DNA of 64,000 nucleotides from Drechmeria coniospora (taxonomy: Eukaryota; Ascomycota; Sordariomycetes; Hypocreales; Ophiocordycipitaceae). Within the stretch, counting starts at the first letter, position 1. Each line of letters begins with the position of its first letter. The stretch covers positions 1,550,001-1,614,000 of the forward strand of contig NC_054389.1 in NCBI RefSeq assembly GCF_001625195.1, given 5' to 3'. Below the pieces are notes generated by a model. It saw only the letters and a list, made by a program, of their open reading frames with translations, made no database searches and was not told the DNA's origin. Below, piece by piece: positions 43,517 to 55,700 of this stretch. A program made the translations under genes and the position numbers.

Positions 43517-43537
43517 GCGTGCGAGGCTATTCAGGCA

Positions 43538-44540
43538 TCACCTCTTCTTGAGGGCAGCAAACCGCCTTTCCAGGTCGCTGATGTCTGGCACGGCCCCGTC
43601 GGGCGCAGCCTTCTTCGTCCTCGCCGACGCATCATCCATGTTCTTCATCGACTTCAGCTCCACCGACCCCAGCGTCACCTTGGGATGCACGTTGTCCGTC
43701 GTCATGCGCGGAGGCGTCACCGTCAAGGGGCTCTTGGGCTCGCCCAGCAGGTCCCGAGGTGCCGTCGCCTTGCTCAGCTCCTCCTCGTCCCTCGAAAGCT
43801 TCCGTTGCGCCGCCGTGGTGATTGGCGCCGGCAGCACCCTCTGCGCCTGTCCTCCCGAGGGTTTGTTGCCGCCGCCGTCGTCCTCGTCGACGAGGTCCGG
43901 TGGCGGCGGCGTCGACATCTCGCGCTTCGGCCAGTCGACCCCGTACGTCTTGGCAATCTCTTCCAGGTATCCTTGCACCAGCTCTTGCCGCGGCGGCTCG
44001 ACGCTGAGCTTCTTGATGACCTTTTCGCTGACCTTGCCGTCCGTGTTGTCCATGGCGGCGAGGACGAATTCCTTGCCGTACTTGTCCGCCAGGAGCAGCC
44101 TCACGGTGCCCAGCTCCTTGATCTCCGTGCCGGGCGCCGCGTAGATGATGCTCTTGATGGCCTCTTCCAGTCCGGGGTCGCACACGGGCCCCTCCAGCAG
44201 GCCCGCGCGGGCGAGAAGCAGCTCGCAGTAGAGCTCGAGCAGCTCGTGCAGCTCGCTCGTGATGTCGGAGCGGATGATGTTCTCCACCCGGATCGTCGCC
44301 GAATCGATCTTGCCCGCCTCGAGGAGCTGGGCCATGGCCCTCCGATGTGTTTTCCCGAGCTGCTCATCGCGCTGCTGGACCATTCGCAGACGGGCGATGG
44401 CGAGCTTGAGCTGCACCTTGAGCTTCGTCTGCGTCGTTGACGTCGTTAGCGCCTGTTGCGTCACTCCCTCGTCTCCCAGCACCGCGGGGTTGGCCCCCAA
44501 GGGACCGTCGACGTACCACGAGAGTCGCCTGCGGAGCCAT
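43538..44540 (-). CDS. IST1: IST1, regulator of Vps4 in the MVB/ESCRT-III pathway
   Basis: Two exons (44540..44517 and 44428..43538; 88-bp intron) giving 304 aa. Exon 1 encodes only MAPQATLV and joins to TKLKVQLKLAIARLRMVQQ, the hallmark N-terminal helix of IST1. RRAMAQLLEAGKIDSATIR, VENIIRSDITSELHELLELY, CELLLARAGLLEG and CDPGLEEAIKSIIYAAP follow as in ESCRT-III-like IST1 folds. A Pro/Ser-rich linker leads to a C-terminal DISDLERRFAALKKR, matching the MIT-interacting MIM1 motif that binds Vps4. An in-frame ATG inside the intron (MGANPAVL) would give a different N-terminus, but the conserved opening argues for the spliced form. Function: modulates Vps4 recruitment and ESCRT-III disassembly. 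Confidence 0.93.
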
Positions 44541-44695
44541 GCTGGCCTGAGTTCTTGAGGTCGCAGTGGAAGGCGATGTGACGAGACGGTGGGTGACTGC
44601 TGGGGGACCTGTTGTTGACAGTTGTTGTCAAGAGCGGACGACGAGGCCAGTGACAGCCAAGCCGTTTATGGCATTGTTCAATCCCTCCGACTGCT

Positions 44696-45055
44696 TGCAA
44701 GTAAGTACTTATAGCACTGTAAGTAGGTATGGAGGTGACACCTTGGCACCAATGGAGCCGGCATTGGTGCGGAGTACCGATACCACCAAACTCTACCACT
44801 ACAGTATGTAGGTGTTTTTGTACGCCATACACCATACTTAACGCTTCATATAGGTAATTGTAGGGAGAATAGTTCCTTTGTAGGTACATGTACTTTGGCG
44901 ATTGGGACCTTGGTACCTGTAATCCGACCCACATCTTGACACCGACAGAACATCAGCACAACCGCCGCTCTAGTATACTGTAATTAATACATTATTATTA
45001 CAGTATGACCATGAAAGTGTACTTACTTACGTGCGCTACAGTGCACTGGCTACAC
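44696..45055. repeat. GTAC-rich repeat island G
   Basis: GCAAGTAAGTACTTATAG, TGTAGGTACATGTACTTTGG, GCGGAGTACCG, AAGTGTACTTACTTACGTG; less dense than the other islands. Confidence 0.65.
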
Positions 45056-45386
45056 TGGTAGACCTCGTTGCATCGTGTTCACGGTCTCATAATACGTCTA
45101 TATGCTATGTAGTAGTCGATACAGAATTACCTGCGAATTACCTACCCAGCATGTTGCTTCCGAGACATCTCGCGATGCTCATCTGAAAAGGGTATGGCAG
45201 CCTCATCAAAGGAGCAAACAACAGTCGCCGCCCCGAAGCCGAGGGCTCTCGATGCTTCTTCATATCATCAGCTTCAGCCTCCTTGGTCGGTTCAACTCAA
45301 GGCTGTCCCGTTGCCGACGTTGCCGGTATCCTTCCAGGGTCGTGCCCAACACCGAGCCGACTCGTAGGTGCACTTGCATGTATTCC

Positions 45387-45417
45387 CACCGCCGCCGCTG
45401 CCGCCGCCGCCGCCGCA
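45387..45417. repeat. (GCC)n trinucleotide repeat
   Basis: About ten CCG/GCC units with one interruption in the 3' flank of NMA111. Confidence 0.85.
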
Positions 45418-45580
45418 AACCGGCTCCAGAAAATCAACGAAATCCTTCATAGCCATAAAACGCCCCAATCCAATGCCAAGCCCGCATTTTCGGCTCAATT
45501 TCCGTCGTAAAACCACAATTTGGACAGGTCGTAAGGGTCCCGGAGGGCCCGGAGGGGAGTCGTCAAGTCGCCCTCGGCAG

Positions 45581-48500
45581 CTACTCCGCCTCGGCCTCCT
45601 CGATGACGGGGGGAATGCCGTCGGTCGCCTCTCCCTCAAACACTCTCGTGCCCTCGTACGTGACTCGCCGCCACCCGCAGGGCTCGTTCATGTCCTGGCT
45701 CCACTCCATGGTTGGGAAGTAGTGGTCGTTCTTCTTCATCGTCACCACCCACGGCACGCTGTCAAACGTCACCGCCTTCAATCGGAAGTCTGCATGTCCC
45801 ATCCTGCGTCAGCTCGAGCTCTGGCGTCTACCGTCAGCGGCGGGTCCTCTCGAGGGCAACTTACAAGTATTGTCCGGGATCCTCCGCGTTGCCTCGATGA
45901 ACGACTTGAGGTCCGGCGTCGGCTGTCCGTTGACGTGGGTGATGAAGTTTGTCGGCGCCAAGCCGTACTGGTAAGCCGGCGACCCCCGGATTCGGCTCGA
46001 GACGTACACCTCGCTGTGCAGCTTGCTAATCTGCTGCCGAACGGCCTGGTGAGGGCGATGCAGGACGGCGCCGCAGAAGGAGACGGCGTGGTCCGTCTCC
46101 ATGTCCTTGGCGGCCACGGTGGGTAGCTGCAGGGCGAGCTCCTCGCACTCGCGGACGACGACGGCGTCCAGGACCTCGTTGGAATACATGACGTCAAAGT
46201 CGGATATCGTGGTGCAGATCTTGCCGTTGAGCGTCAGGATGATGTCGCCCTCGAGCAGCGAGACTGGATGCTCGACGCGCTCAAAGGTCCTCTTGCTGAC
46301 CATGAAGAGCTGGTGGTGCGACCGGTTGGCCTGCGTCACCTTCTTGATCCACTCATCCGACACGCCCATGACGCGTGCCTGCGACATTTGCACCGATCGC
46401 AGCTCGACCGAGAGGATGCGCAGCTGGGGCACCTCGCCTCGCTGGATGGTCTCGAGAACGGGCAGCAGGGTGGGCGTGCCGAGGCCGAGGTAGTACTCCT
46501 CGTCCCGCTGGCTGCAGGGCGACCGCTCGCCGAGGTAGTTGAGCCAAAGGGCCTGCACGGTGCCGTCGGGCGCGACGAGGACACCGCTGTTGCAGGTCGA
46601 GCCGAGGTTGCTGTCGATGGTGATGGCGTCGACGTTGATGGCGCGGTACCGGGGCGCGCCCGAATTGGCGGGGATCGCGACGGCTGTGATTTCCGTCACC
46701 GTGGTGGCGCCGTGCACGACTCGGCCGATCCTGTTGTAGCCGAGGAAGAAGGTCTTGGCACCTTGCGTCAGGTGCTCGCTGCTCAGCCTCGCCGTGTGGA
46801 CGGGCGCGTCGACGAGCGAGGGGTCGTACTTGATGACGGCATAGTTCTGCAGCGGATGGAGGAAGACGACCTTGCCCTCGACGATGACGGAGTCGGCAAT
46901 GGTGACGTTGATGTCGCAGAGGTCGTAGGGGACGACGGCCCTCGAGATGAGAACGAGGCCCTTTTCGGCGTCGATGACGAGACCCATGCCCCAGCGTCGG
47001 TTCTTGGGGAATCCGTCGAGCTTCATGGGCATGGTGCAGTTCACGTGGACGAAGCTCCTGATGAGGTCGGCGATGCCCGTGTGCGGCAGGTGGTCGAGCT
47101 CGATGAAGGAGGCCGATCGTCGGACGGGAGGCACGGGAGGCAGCGGGTCGCCGAGATCGGAAAAGTCCCAGAGGCCCGTCTCGTCGTTTCGGATGGCCAT
47201 CTTCATCTTGGAGGACCAGTGGCGGTCGACGTACATGACGGTCGTGTTGAGGGTGTGCAGATCCCGCAGGTGCTTGTAGGTGACGACGATCCTCGCCCTG
47301 TCCGGAACGGCCTTCATGACGTCGATGAAGGTGTCGAGGTCGGTTATCTTCTTGTGGTCGATCATCTGGATCATCCATCCGTTGTCCGTGTTCTCAAACC
47401 GAAACGAGCCGGCCGATTCGCAAACGTAGACACCCTGGACGGGAACGGCGTAGAGCCTCGCCTGCTGGTAGGAAAGGTTGTGAAAGCTCGCGCCGGCGAC
47501 GGTGACGAATCGGTCGGGCGTGATGCTGTGAAGGTCTCCGACCTCGATCTCGACCTCGACGTCCTCGCCGCCACGCTGCAGGTGGAGCTTGACGGGCTTG
47601 CCGACGTTGGAGTCGAGGATGTCGTCCAGACGGATGAACCGGGTGATGAGCTCTCCGTTGACCTTGATGACGACGTCACCTTCCTCAACCTTGCCGTGCG
47701 AGGGACCGGAAGGAAGCACGATCTCGGCGACGAGCATGTTCGTCTCGTCCGGGAAGGCTTCCCGCATGGCCGCCTCCCACTCGGGCGAGAGGCCGAGTCG
47801 ACGGCACTCGTCAAAGGGCTTGAGCAGGAACTGGCATTGGATGTCGCCACGGGTGACGGGTTGGCCGTTTTGGATGCACTGGAGGGCACGGAGAGGACGG
47901 TCGAGGGGGAGGAAGTAGTCGGTCGAGGCACCGTCGGAGCGTCCGCCGGCCTGCAAGGCGACGGCGGAACCATCCTTGCCGACGACGGGACTGCCAGAGC
48001 TGCCCCCGCTGGCGGCGGCGTTTGCCTGGTAGTAGCACGTGTTGAAGTCGCTGTACCCTTCTCCGTACTCGGGCGCGTTTCGATCGAGGCGGCTGATGAC
48101 GCCGGAAAGGATGCTGAGCTTTTCGCCGGCATCGTTGCCGACCACTCGAATCTCGACACCAACTGCGGCAGGGGCCTGTTAGCCCAAGAACAGGATGGAA
48201 AATAAACAAGGAAAAAAAAGGGGCAGGGGGGGAGGGAGATGAGGGATGGGGGATGGGGGATGGGGGCAACAATGATCTGTTCTTCGTTCTTCAAACGTAC
48301 CCTTCGCCTGGTCGGGGCTCAGAGTGAGGCCTTCGACCTGCATGTACTTGATCGCCTTGGGATCGTAGCGAAGGATGCCAAAGTCGTGGACGGGATCGCG
48401 GTAGACGGGGTAGCAATCGACTTCTTCGTGATTGTCAAAGACACAGTGACCCCAAAAGGGACCTGCGCCGACGACGTGACGGTTCGTCAGGATGTACCTG

Positions 48501-48909
48501 GAGGGCGGGCTCACGTCAGCTGCAAACGACATATAGACGGCGCTCGCATCGCAGGGGTGGGGGAGGCGAACCCTCGTTCCGAATCGACAACGAAGCCGGT
48601 GGCCTCGCTCGTCAAGGCTGGGTCGGTATCGAAAGAACACGTCTGGCAGAAGCGGATGGCGACGACGTTGCGGACGACTTTCTGGATCGTATCTTGCCAC
48701 TCCCCCAAGCTCGTCGGGGTACCGATGTATAGGGGTTCGTGGAGGTCTTCGTCGAGCTCCGAGTCATCGTCGTAGTCCATCTCCTCGGCGTCGGGGGTGT
48801 TGTCGTCGGCCGACAGCTTGCCGTTGACGGGACGTTTCCGAGGCGGCACCTGGTCGGGCGAGGTGGGTGCCTTTCGCTTGCCCGCGACGGCGGCTCGCGA
48901 ACCATTCAT
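45581..48909 (-). CDS. NMA111: NMA111, nuclear HtrA-like serine protease with PDZ domains
   Basis: Four exons (48909..48572, 48497..48301, 48162..45865, 45789..45581) giving 1013 aa, typical for this family. It is a duplicated HtrA2/Omi-type protease of the nucleus involved in apoptosis-like death and lipid homeostasis in yeast. The N-terminus carries basic clusters (GKRKAP, PPRKRPV), likely nuclear localisation signals, and an acidic stretch. Catalytic triad: H120 in LTNRHVVG, D151 in [11 protein letters not shown]234 in [13 protein letters not shown]-like segments with [15 protein letters not shown] and [14 protein letters not shown] follow each protease-like half; the second half is degenerate ([14 protein letters not shown]). 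The C-terminus ends in EEAEAE. Intron 2 (48163-48300) is the longest, 138 bp. Confidence 0.95.
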
Positions 48910-49261
48910 GGCGGATGCGTTGTATGACGAGAGTGGGAGGGACAGATGATGGGTTAGCAATGTGCTGGACGTCCTTGCGAGATGAGTGATGACGAAAGAA
49001 CGGTGATTCTCTTAATATATATATGTCAAGTGAATGCGGGATCTTCTTCCATGCGCCTCGCCAGGCTGAACGAGCAAGCGGCAGCTTCGTCAACGGGCTC
49101 GTGACGGAGGGTAGCAGCGCATCCAGATGCGACGGGAGGGGATATTTCGCAAGTGAGAGACTGTAGCCGGGTAATTAAAAGGTCGAGGGGGGGTGGATGG
49201 ACAGGAAGGCCATGTGATGATAGTTGAGTGTTGGGAAAAACGGAAACGGGTGCAACTTTAG

Positions 49262-49430
49262 GCACGGACAAGTACTCGTACACATACTTACTTACAGTAC
49301 ATGTACAGACATGTACTGTACGGTGTACGGAGTACACCAACAGGCCGTTTCTTGGAGGTGTGGGTACTTGCCACGGAGTTCCGCGTACTTGTACCTGCAC
49401 CGTGCTGCAGCCTGCACTCCGTACCTCTAC
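49262..49430. repeat. GTAC-rich repeat island H
   Basis: GGACAAGTACTCGTACACAT, TACTTACTTACAGTACATGT, ACTGTACGGTGTACGGAGTA and CACTCCGTACC within about 170 bp. Confidence 0.75.
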
Positions 49431-50068
49431 AACCATTCCCAGCCCAGGGGTTGGTCACAATGAATGGGCGACTCCGCAATTTTTCGACCGAGCTGAACAA
49501 CACTCGCCATCATCACACTTGCATGGTACTCCGTGCAGTCGCAGGCGATAACAAGTATGACTCTGCTTACAGTGCATACAGTCAGTCATGTCCGTACGAA
49601 CACGAAGCCAGCGGTGCAGCGCTGGTTACTGGCTCGTACCCTACCTTGGCAGTAGGAGCCACTGCTAGGCACCAGTCAAACTTGCCGCTGCTGCCGTGCA
49701 TCTTGGTTACCACATGAACCGTGGTACAGGGTCTTCCAACGGGCCCTGGACGTCTTGTGACGATAAGCAAGCGAGATGCTTCGTCGGTTTGCTCGCATGC
49801 AGCTCGGTACCAGGCATCCATGGCCCATGCAGGGGCCGGCTTGTTCATACCCAATCATCCCTATCCAGAGGGCGCGTCGAAGAATGCTTGGGAGGCGCTG
49901 GCAAGGGGATGGACCGGTCAGTGAGTGGCGAACACCCCTGGGGTCATCAAGATTCAAAATGATGAGCACCCAGCCAGATGCTCATCGAATGAACTCTGCT
50001 AGCACATGCAGATTCATGATGCTGAAATGACATGGACGCTCGCAAGGAGTGATCTGAAGTTGGTAGTA

Positions 50069-50500
50069 ATACTACCAGGTATCAATGCACTGTACTATTC
50101 AATTGTACTCCGTACGGGGTAGACCTAAGTGTAATACTCCGTTCAGCATGCAGTATTGCAAAAGTTTTGGCCAATCCCGTGCCGTTCAGCCCAGTGTTGG
50201 CAAGGCACTATTATAATATGGGGGTTTTTGCAAGCAGATGCAGTAGTCTAACCAAAGTGCACTTGTACTTACTACTAGTAGTAATAATTACTGTAGAGTA
50301 CGAAGTACTCTGCACAGTACGGAGTACTCTGTCCAGTAATGGTACTCATACTTTCTAATTACTACCTAGGTAGGCACCAGTATTAGTTTCTACCTTCACT
50401 AGGCTACAGACCGACATACTCAAGTACTTCAGGTACTCCGTCCAGTACTTACATTTACATGTACAATGTAAGTACCTAGTAAGCATACATGTAAGTAAGT
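50069..50500. repeat. GTAC-rich repeat island I
   Basis: TTGTACTCCGTACGGGGTAG (a one-base variant of the palindrome), GTACGAAGTACTCTGC, AGTACGGAGTACTCTG, GGTACTCCGTCCAGTAC, AATGTAAGTACCTAG and ATGTAAGTAAG. A second patch follows at 50641-50720. Confidence 0.8.
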
Positions 50501-51437
50501 CCATGGGCTCCTTGCAGAAGGATGTGGTGGTCACCGGCATTTTTTGGTGACATCTTATAGTTGTATTGCTCGAAAATGGTGCTCATGTCATCCAAGTACT
50601 CTACCAAATGCCATTTCCACATCGACCATTCTCAGCATCAACGTACTTATGTGTACGAGTAGGTGTTATACTTTCGTGTAGTGTGCAAGTTACATGTACA
50701 GTATGCAAATAAGTACTATTATTAATTGTCATGACACTTTCCATTTATACCTACCGTCAGCACTCAGCACTCCAGTACAGGCACGGTGTGTTGAGCCAAG
50801 TAGCCCCTAGCGACAAGGGTTAAAGCTCGGGTACTTGCTAGCCTGATCACTTTGACCGTTTTACGCCCAGATTCAGCGGGGACGATGGACACCTGTGACC
50901 TCCTTCGACACACTTGCATGCAACAACATCAATAGGATCACCAAGAGGTCCGCATCTCGCGATTCATCTCCTTATCAGTAGCTCCAATTCCGCTGGTCCT
51001 CAACTGATACGACATACTACCAAGTTTACCGGCACACCTACGCATACACACAGTACAGAGTACTCGGTCCTTGGTTGGCAACGCTCAACTCATTGGCGCC
51101 TTTCTTGCTTGTTCTCGCGAATCGCGTCGTGCATCACTTCAAGGCCTCGGATCCATACATATTTACGTGTACTATTTTAAAGTCATATTATTCAACATTT
51201 TTTTTCTGTTGGCCTTTGGTCCTGCTGGAAGCAATCGACCTGGACACGATACTCCCCCGACCGACCGCCGACTCTGATTTCTCAGGTTTGCAGAAAGTCT
51301 GCGTGTTGAACGACAACTCCTCAGCATCTCGCAGGGCTCAATTATTGGGCACAGCTCCTTTTCCCCTCGGCCGGGACGAGTGCGGTTGTCGTGGCCCAGG
51401 GTCAGTGGGACGAGCGATCCCAACGACGTAGGGCAAG

Positions 51438-52591
51438 ATGGCCGATTCCAAGGATAGCAAGGCGTACAAGTATCGTCAAGAAATTAGCCAGGCAAGCCTC
51501 TCACTCTCGTACACGCACGCGCATGCCCATGGCCAATAATCATGTTTGAGAGCTAGTTCACTAAGATTTCTGGATAGATGATGTACGTGTCGGGCGAAAC
51601 GGGCGAGGCACCAGTGGAAACAACGAGCATCATCGAGGACATCGTGCGCCAGCAGGTAATTGAGTTGGTACGCACTACCTGCCCCTGCCTGCCCTTGTCC
51701 TTGGACCTGAACTCACCTTGCCCGACGTGACCTGACCTCGGTGCATGTCCGTTGACGGTCCGGCAGCTTCGCAACTGTACCGAACTCGCCTCTCGACGTG
51801 GATCCAAGTCCATCAGCACAAACGATCTCATCTTTCAGATCCGCCACGACCAGGCCAAGGTCTCCCGTCTCCGCACCTTTCTCTCGTGGAAAGATGTGCG
51901 AAAAAACGTCAAGGACTCGGACGACAAGGGGGCCGACGCCGACCTTGCGGCAGGCGACGACTCGGTCGGCGGCGTCGTCGGCGGCGGCGGCCCGGTGGAT
52001 GAGGCGGCGAAGAAGAACAAGAAGGCCAAGGTCGGCCTGCCCTGGGAGCCGGCCTCGTTTTTCGCCGTCGAGGTACCCGAGCGAGACGATGAGGATGACG
52101 AGGAGGAGGACGAGATGAACTACATGACCCTCCAGCGACTGCGCAAGGCCGACGAGCGCACCAAGGTAATGACGCGCGAGGAGTACGTCACCTGGTCGGA
52201 ATACCGGCAGGCATCCTTCACCTGGCGCAAGGGCAAGCGATTCCGCGAGTGGGCAGGGTTCGGCATCGTCACGGACAGCAAACCTTCGGACGACATTGTC
52301 GACATCCTCGGCTTCCTAACCTTTGAGATGGTCGCCACCCTCACCGAGGTGGCCCTGAAGGTGAAGGAACAGGAAGACCTGGCGCGCGCGCAGAGCGGCG
52401 CCGGCGACTCCGGCACCAAGAAAAGAAAGCATCAGCAGGCCCTCTTCGACCCACCCAGCGAGGGCAAGACGCCGGTAGAACCGCGCCACGTGCAGGAGGC
52501 CTTCCGGCGCTTCCAGCAGCGGCCCAAGAAGCTGCGGGCGATGCTTAACGGAACCAGGCAGACTTACCACTCGGCGCTCAACATCATCTGA
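51438..52591 (+). CDS. SPT3: SPT3, SAGA complex TBP-interacting subunit
   Basis: Three exons (51438..51491, 51578..51667, 51767..52591) giving 322 aa. SPT3 carries two histone folds (TAF13-like and TAF11-like) and delivers TBP to promoters within SAGA. Exon 1 to 2 reads [18 protein letters not shown], which is the conserved SPT3 opening; it requires a GC-AG intron (donor CAG/GCAAGC at 51492). Then [56 protein letters not shown], a variable acidic/Gly insert, [20 protein letters not shown] and the second fold [20 protein letters not shown]. The C-terminal [19 protein letters not shown] and LNII are also family-like. Length is normal. Confidence 0.94.
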
Positions 52592-52959
52592 GCCGAGTCA
52601 TGCCGTGTCTGGCTTCCGGCAAAGAGTGTACTTTAGGGAACTGCACTTGCCCGGCACCGGTCCTCGCGCACGTTGTCGATGGGCAATCAAGGAAGCATGC
52701 GTCGCAGCCATTTTCAAACGAGCTTCTCTCCACGCGCTGCCGGCGAGACGAGTTGGCCCACGATGCAGCGTTGGTCAACGCGAACACGAGAACTGCCACA
52801 GATGACTGAAGTGGTTTTCGTCACGGCCAAGGGAGCATTGGTAGGAGGTGTTTCCTCACCTCCACCTGCTCCAGATAGACTCTCACATATGTGGGCATCA
52901 GTGATGTACTTGGGCTCCGCTACAAAGCATGCATTCCCTGCCTCTTCGGGCCCGAGCTT
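52592..52959. other. Convergent 3' region SPT3/PPM1
   Basis: 368 bp shared 3' flank, no repeat island, nothing recognised. Confidence 0.5.
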
Positions 52960-54251
52960 TCACGGCGTCATGGGCGCGTCGGTTCCTTTGGTTACCGTCC
53001 TCTGGCCCGATTGGCTCCGGTCCTGTCCGGTCCGGTCCCTTTCAGTGCCGTTGTCACCGTCATTGTCACCGCGTGCCCTCGCCTTTGCCTCGTCGATACC
53101 TTGGGCAAAACACTCGAGCCCGTGTCCCTTTGCGCCCCATACGACGACGTAGTGCGCTGCCAACAGCTGCCACTCCTCGACTTCGTCGAGGCCTTCTAGT
53201 CTGTCGAGCCTCTTCTTTTCATCGCCGTCGATCCAGCGGTCCCAGCTGTCCTTGATGGTTGCGTGGCCAACCGTTTCGAAGCCGGCGGTCCGCAGCCGGT
53301 CCTCTTGGCCGTCGGCGTCCTTGTACCGTGCCAAGCTGGGCATGTGTATCCTTCGCGCCTTCAAGTTGGAGACCATGACCTGGCCGAAGGCGTCGTCCAG
53401 CGGCATCGGCTCGTAGATGGCAATGGCCAGTTGGGGAATCTTGGAGTGAAAGACGGCGAGGACCCGATCAGAGTCTTCCTGTGTGAGGTAGCATAGGCAG
53501 CATTCGGAGAGGACGAGCGTGGGCAGGTCGGTGCGAATCGACGGCGGCATGTCGGAGGCGAAAATGTCGTCGAGCTTGCGAATGTCGGCCGCGTGACAGT
53601 GATACTCGCCCCCCCGCACGGGCAGAGCGGACCACGAGCCGTTCTCGGCCACATCAAAGTCTTGCATCTTGCTGGCGATGGCCGTCGTCGATCGAACAAT
53701 CTGCAGCTTTCTTCGACAGGTGGGTGCGAAGTCGATTTCGTGGTATACAAACGACTGCGTTTGGGGAGGCCAGTCGAGCATCCGAAACGGTCTCGTGTCG
53801 GTGCCGGCGCCGAGTGATATTATCTGCCTCGCCTTGTCGGTCGAGCCGTCGGGTGTCGCTTGAAGGAAGGCCTTGACGATCATGTCCAACGCGGTCGTGC
53901 GCATGTACGTGCCTTGGGAGGGAGAGTGAGCGACGAGAGAAGAAAGCAAGGCTGGCTTCGATGACGTTGTCGCCTACCTCGGTTGATGATGGGCAGCCGC
54001 CTCGTCAATGGCCCCGAGACGAAATGGTTGGCGTACACATCCTTCAGGTAGCCGGCGGCGACGGCGCTCATCCTGGACATGGCAGCATCCGTGTCCGTGT
54101 CCTGGACAATGGCATCGGTGGAGGCGAGACTCTCGGCACCGTCTGGCCTGTCGCCTCTCGGGCCGGCACCTCGAGGCCCTCTGGCACCTCGTCCGCCTCC
54201 GCCTCCGCGGCCTCGCATGCTGAGGAGATTCGGTATCGACGCCGCAGCCAT
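52960..54251 (-). CDS. PPM1: Leucine carboxyl methyltransferase 1 (PP2A methyltransferase)
   Basis: Two exons (54251..53978 and 53912..52960; 65-bp intron) giving 408 aa. It methylates the C-terminal leucine of the PP2A catalytic subunit using S-adenosylmethionine, favouring B-subunit binding. [16 protein letters not shown] and the Gly/Arg-rich segment are typical of fungal PPM1. [20 protein letters not shown] leads to [20 protein letters not shown] across the intron. The SAM-binding glycine motif is [13 protein letters not shown] (about 123-135), followed by [39 protein letters not shown] and the C-terminal [16 protein letters not shown]. About 45 charged, repetitive residues after this are a non-conserved tail. 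Confidence 0.94.
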
Positions 54252-54439
54252 GCCGAGGACGCCAAAACGGATGCAGCAGAAGATCCGGATCGGTGATTGA
54301 AGCCGAGGTCAGCGATGCAGTCCTTTGGGGGAGTCCAGGTGCGGGCAAAGGCGAGGCTGAGAGCAGCAGTTGTCACGGATGGGAAGCTCGACGCGTTACA
54401 GAGGACGCCTATGAGCTGTAGATGACGTCGAGTGGGTGT

Positions 54440-54845
54440 TTAGAGCGTGTACGGAGTACTTCCAGTACAACTACAAGGTAATTAATTGCAAGGAACCTTC
54501 ACATTAGGCACCATGCTCGTGTTGGTTGAACAAGTGCCCAGGCCCACATGTGCCGCAGATACAGTAAGCACAACTACAAGCAGGACATGTACTGTACATG
54601 TACTCCGTACGGAGTACTTACATCATCGCTAGTTGCACAGCTGCTGCACTGTACGGAGGACGGAGTGCATTAGTACCTGTCACCTAGTGAGCACGTACTA
54701 ATGCTAATACTAGGTAGGTACAGAGGTGATGATTAGGAGGTTTTACTTGTACGGAGTACCTAATAAGTCCTATCGGAGTTGGTATTATAAGCAGGTATCT
54801 TGGATACCTAGTAGTACTTGTGCTGTAAGTATACATACTTTTAGG
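54440..54845. repeat. GTAC-rich repeat island J
   Basis: Contains the longest palindrome seen, GTACTCCGTACGGAGTAC (54600-54617), which includes the exact 16-mer at 54601-54616; also GTGTACGGAGTACTTCCAGT, GGACATGTACTGTACATG and TTGTACGGAGTACC. Confidence 0.82.
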
Positions 54846-55494
54846 TGGGCAATGTCCCTCCATCAGTGGTTTCTAGGCGCCCTAACCTAGCAAAAGTTGC
54901 AGCTGCACACCAGAAATAACAAGCATCCTATCCGTGGAATGCCTAGGCGTAATGAAATCCCGGCTATACATGTACAGTACGGTTTACGCTCTCAAAATGG
55001 TAAATGGATTGGCCATTACCCTGAGGTGAACATGGAACGCGATACGGGTTTGGGGTTCATTACTTGTACGACACACAGTGGGTTAGGGAGGGAGTTCATG
55101 CACACGTACGTACCAGCAGGGCACTGCACTAGTACGGAACCAGAACAGCACCCTACATGCTGCGTTATAGTGCTGTAATTACGGAGTACTTGGGGGTAAA
55201 CTTACACTACTTTCGGACCGCTACGTAACAAAGTAGGGGTACGGACAATGGTGGGCCGACTCAGATTCAGTGCTGTATCTTGACGGAATAGGGAGGCCAG
55301 ATTCCTGATTGAACACAACTACTACTGCCTACGTCTGCATGTAGGTGGACGCACTGCGTACATACGAGGCATCTGCTCCAAGTGCCTGCCGGTATGTTGT
55401 CGGAAAGTACGAATGATATGCTACTATTTTCTTCCCCGTGTCTGTACCGGTATATCACCAGCGATGGTGCAAAGTCCCTTGCGGCTTCATTCTA

Positions 55495-55700
55495 GGCGTA
55501 CTTGCACTGTACTCCGAACTGTTCACAGGTTTGTGCCGGCGAGGTACTCCATCTCGCAGGTGCAGCAAGTACCAAGTGATATAAAGTACTAGCATGCACC
55601 TGCAAGCTTCCATCTTGACATACTTGCTAGTACTTGTACCCTGTACCGAGGGCGAGTACTGTAAGTACAGTACTAGGTAAGTACCTAGTAATCATTGTCC
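55495..55700. repeat. GTAC-rich repeat island K
   Basis: GTACTTGCACTGTACTCCG, AGTACTAGCATGC, GCTAGTACTTGTACCCTGTA, GAGTACTGTAAGTACAGTAC and TAGGTAAGTACCTAG. Confidence 0.7.

Larger units (their letters stand above)
42617..43537. other. Intergenic between zinc-knuckle gene start and IST1 3' end
   Basis: Contains the TGCGTG-type microsatellite (42675-42763) and a C11 run (43506-43516) just beyond the IST1 stop. No gene supported. Confidence 0.5.
44541..45580. other. Intergenic with GTAC-rich island and GCC triplet repeat
   Basis: IST1 upstream region with a repeat island (44696-45055), then the NMA111 3' flank with a GCC triplet repeat (45387-45417). No gene supported. Confidence 0.5.
48910..51437. 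promoter_or_regulatory. 2.5-kb divergent gene-free region NMA111/SPT3 with repeat islands
   Basis: The largest gene-free stretch of the window. GTAC-rich islands lie at 49262-49430, 50069-50500 and 50641-50720; a short AGTACAGAGTACTCGG lies near 51055. Between them (49440-50060) is non-repetitive sequence with small open frames, none with recognisable motifs. Confidence 0.5.

Noticed and set aside
46268..48205. 645-codon open frame opposite NMA111
   Set aside because: Antisense shadow of the protease gene; no domain, no independent start context.
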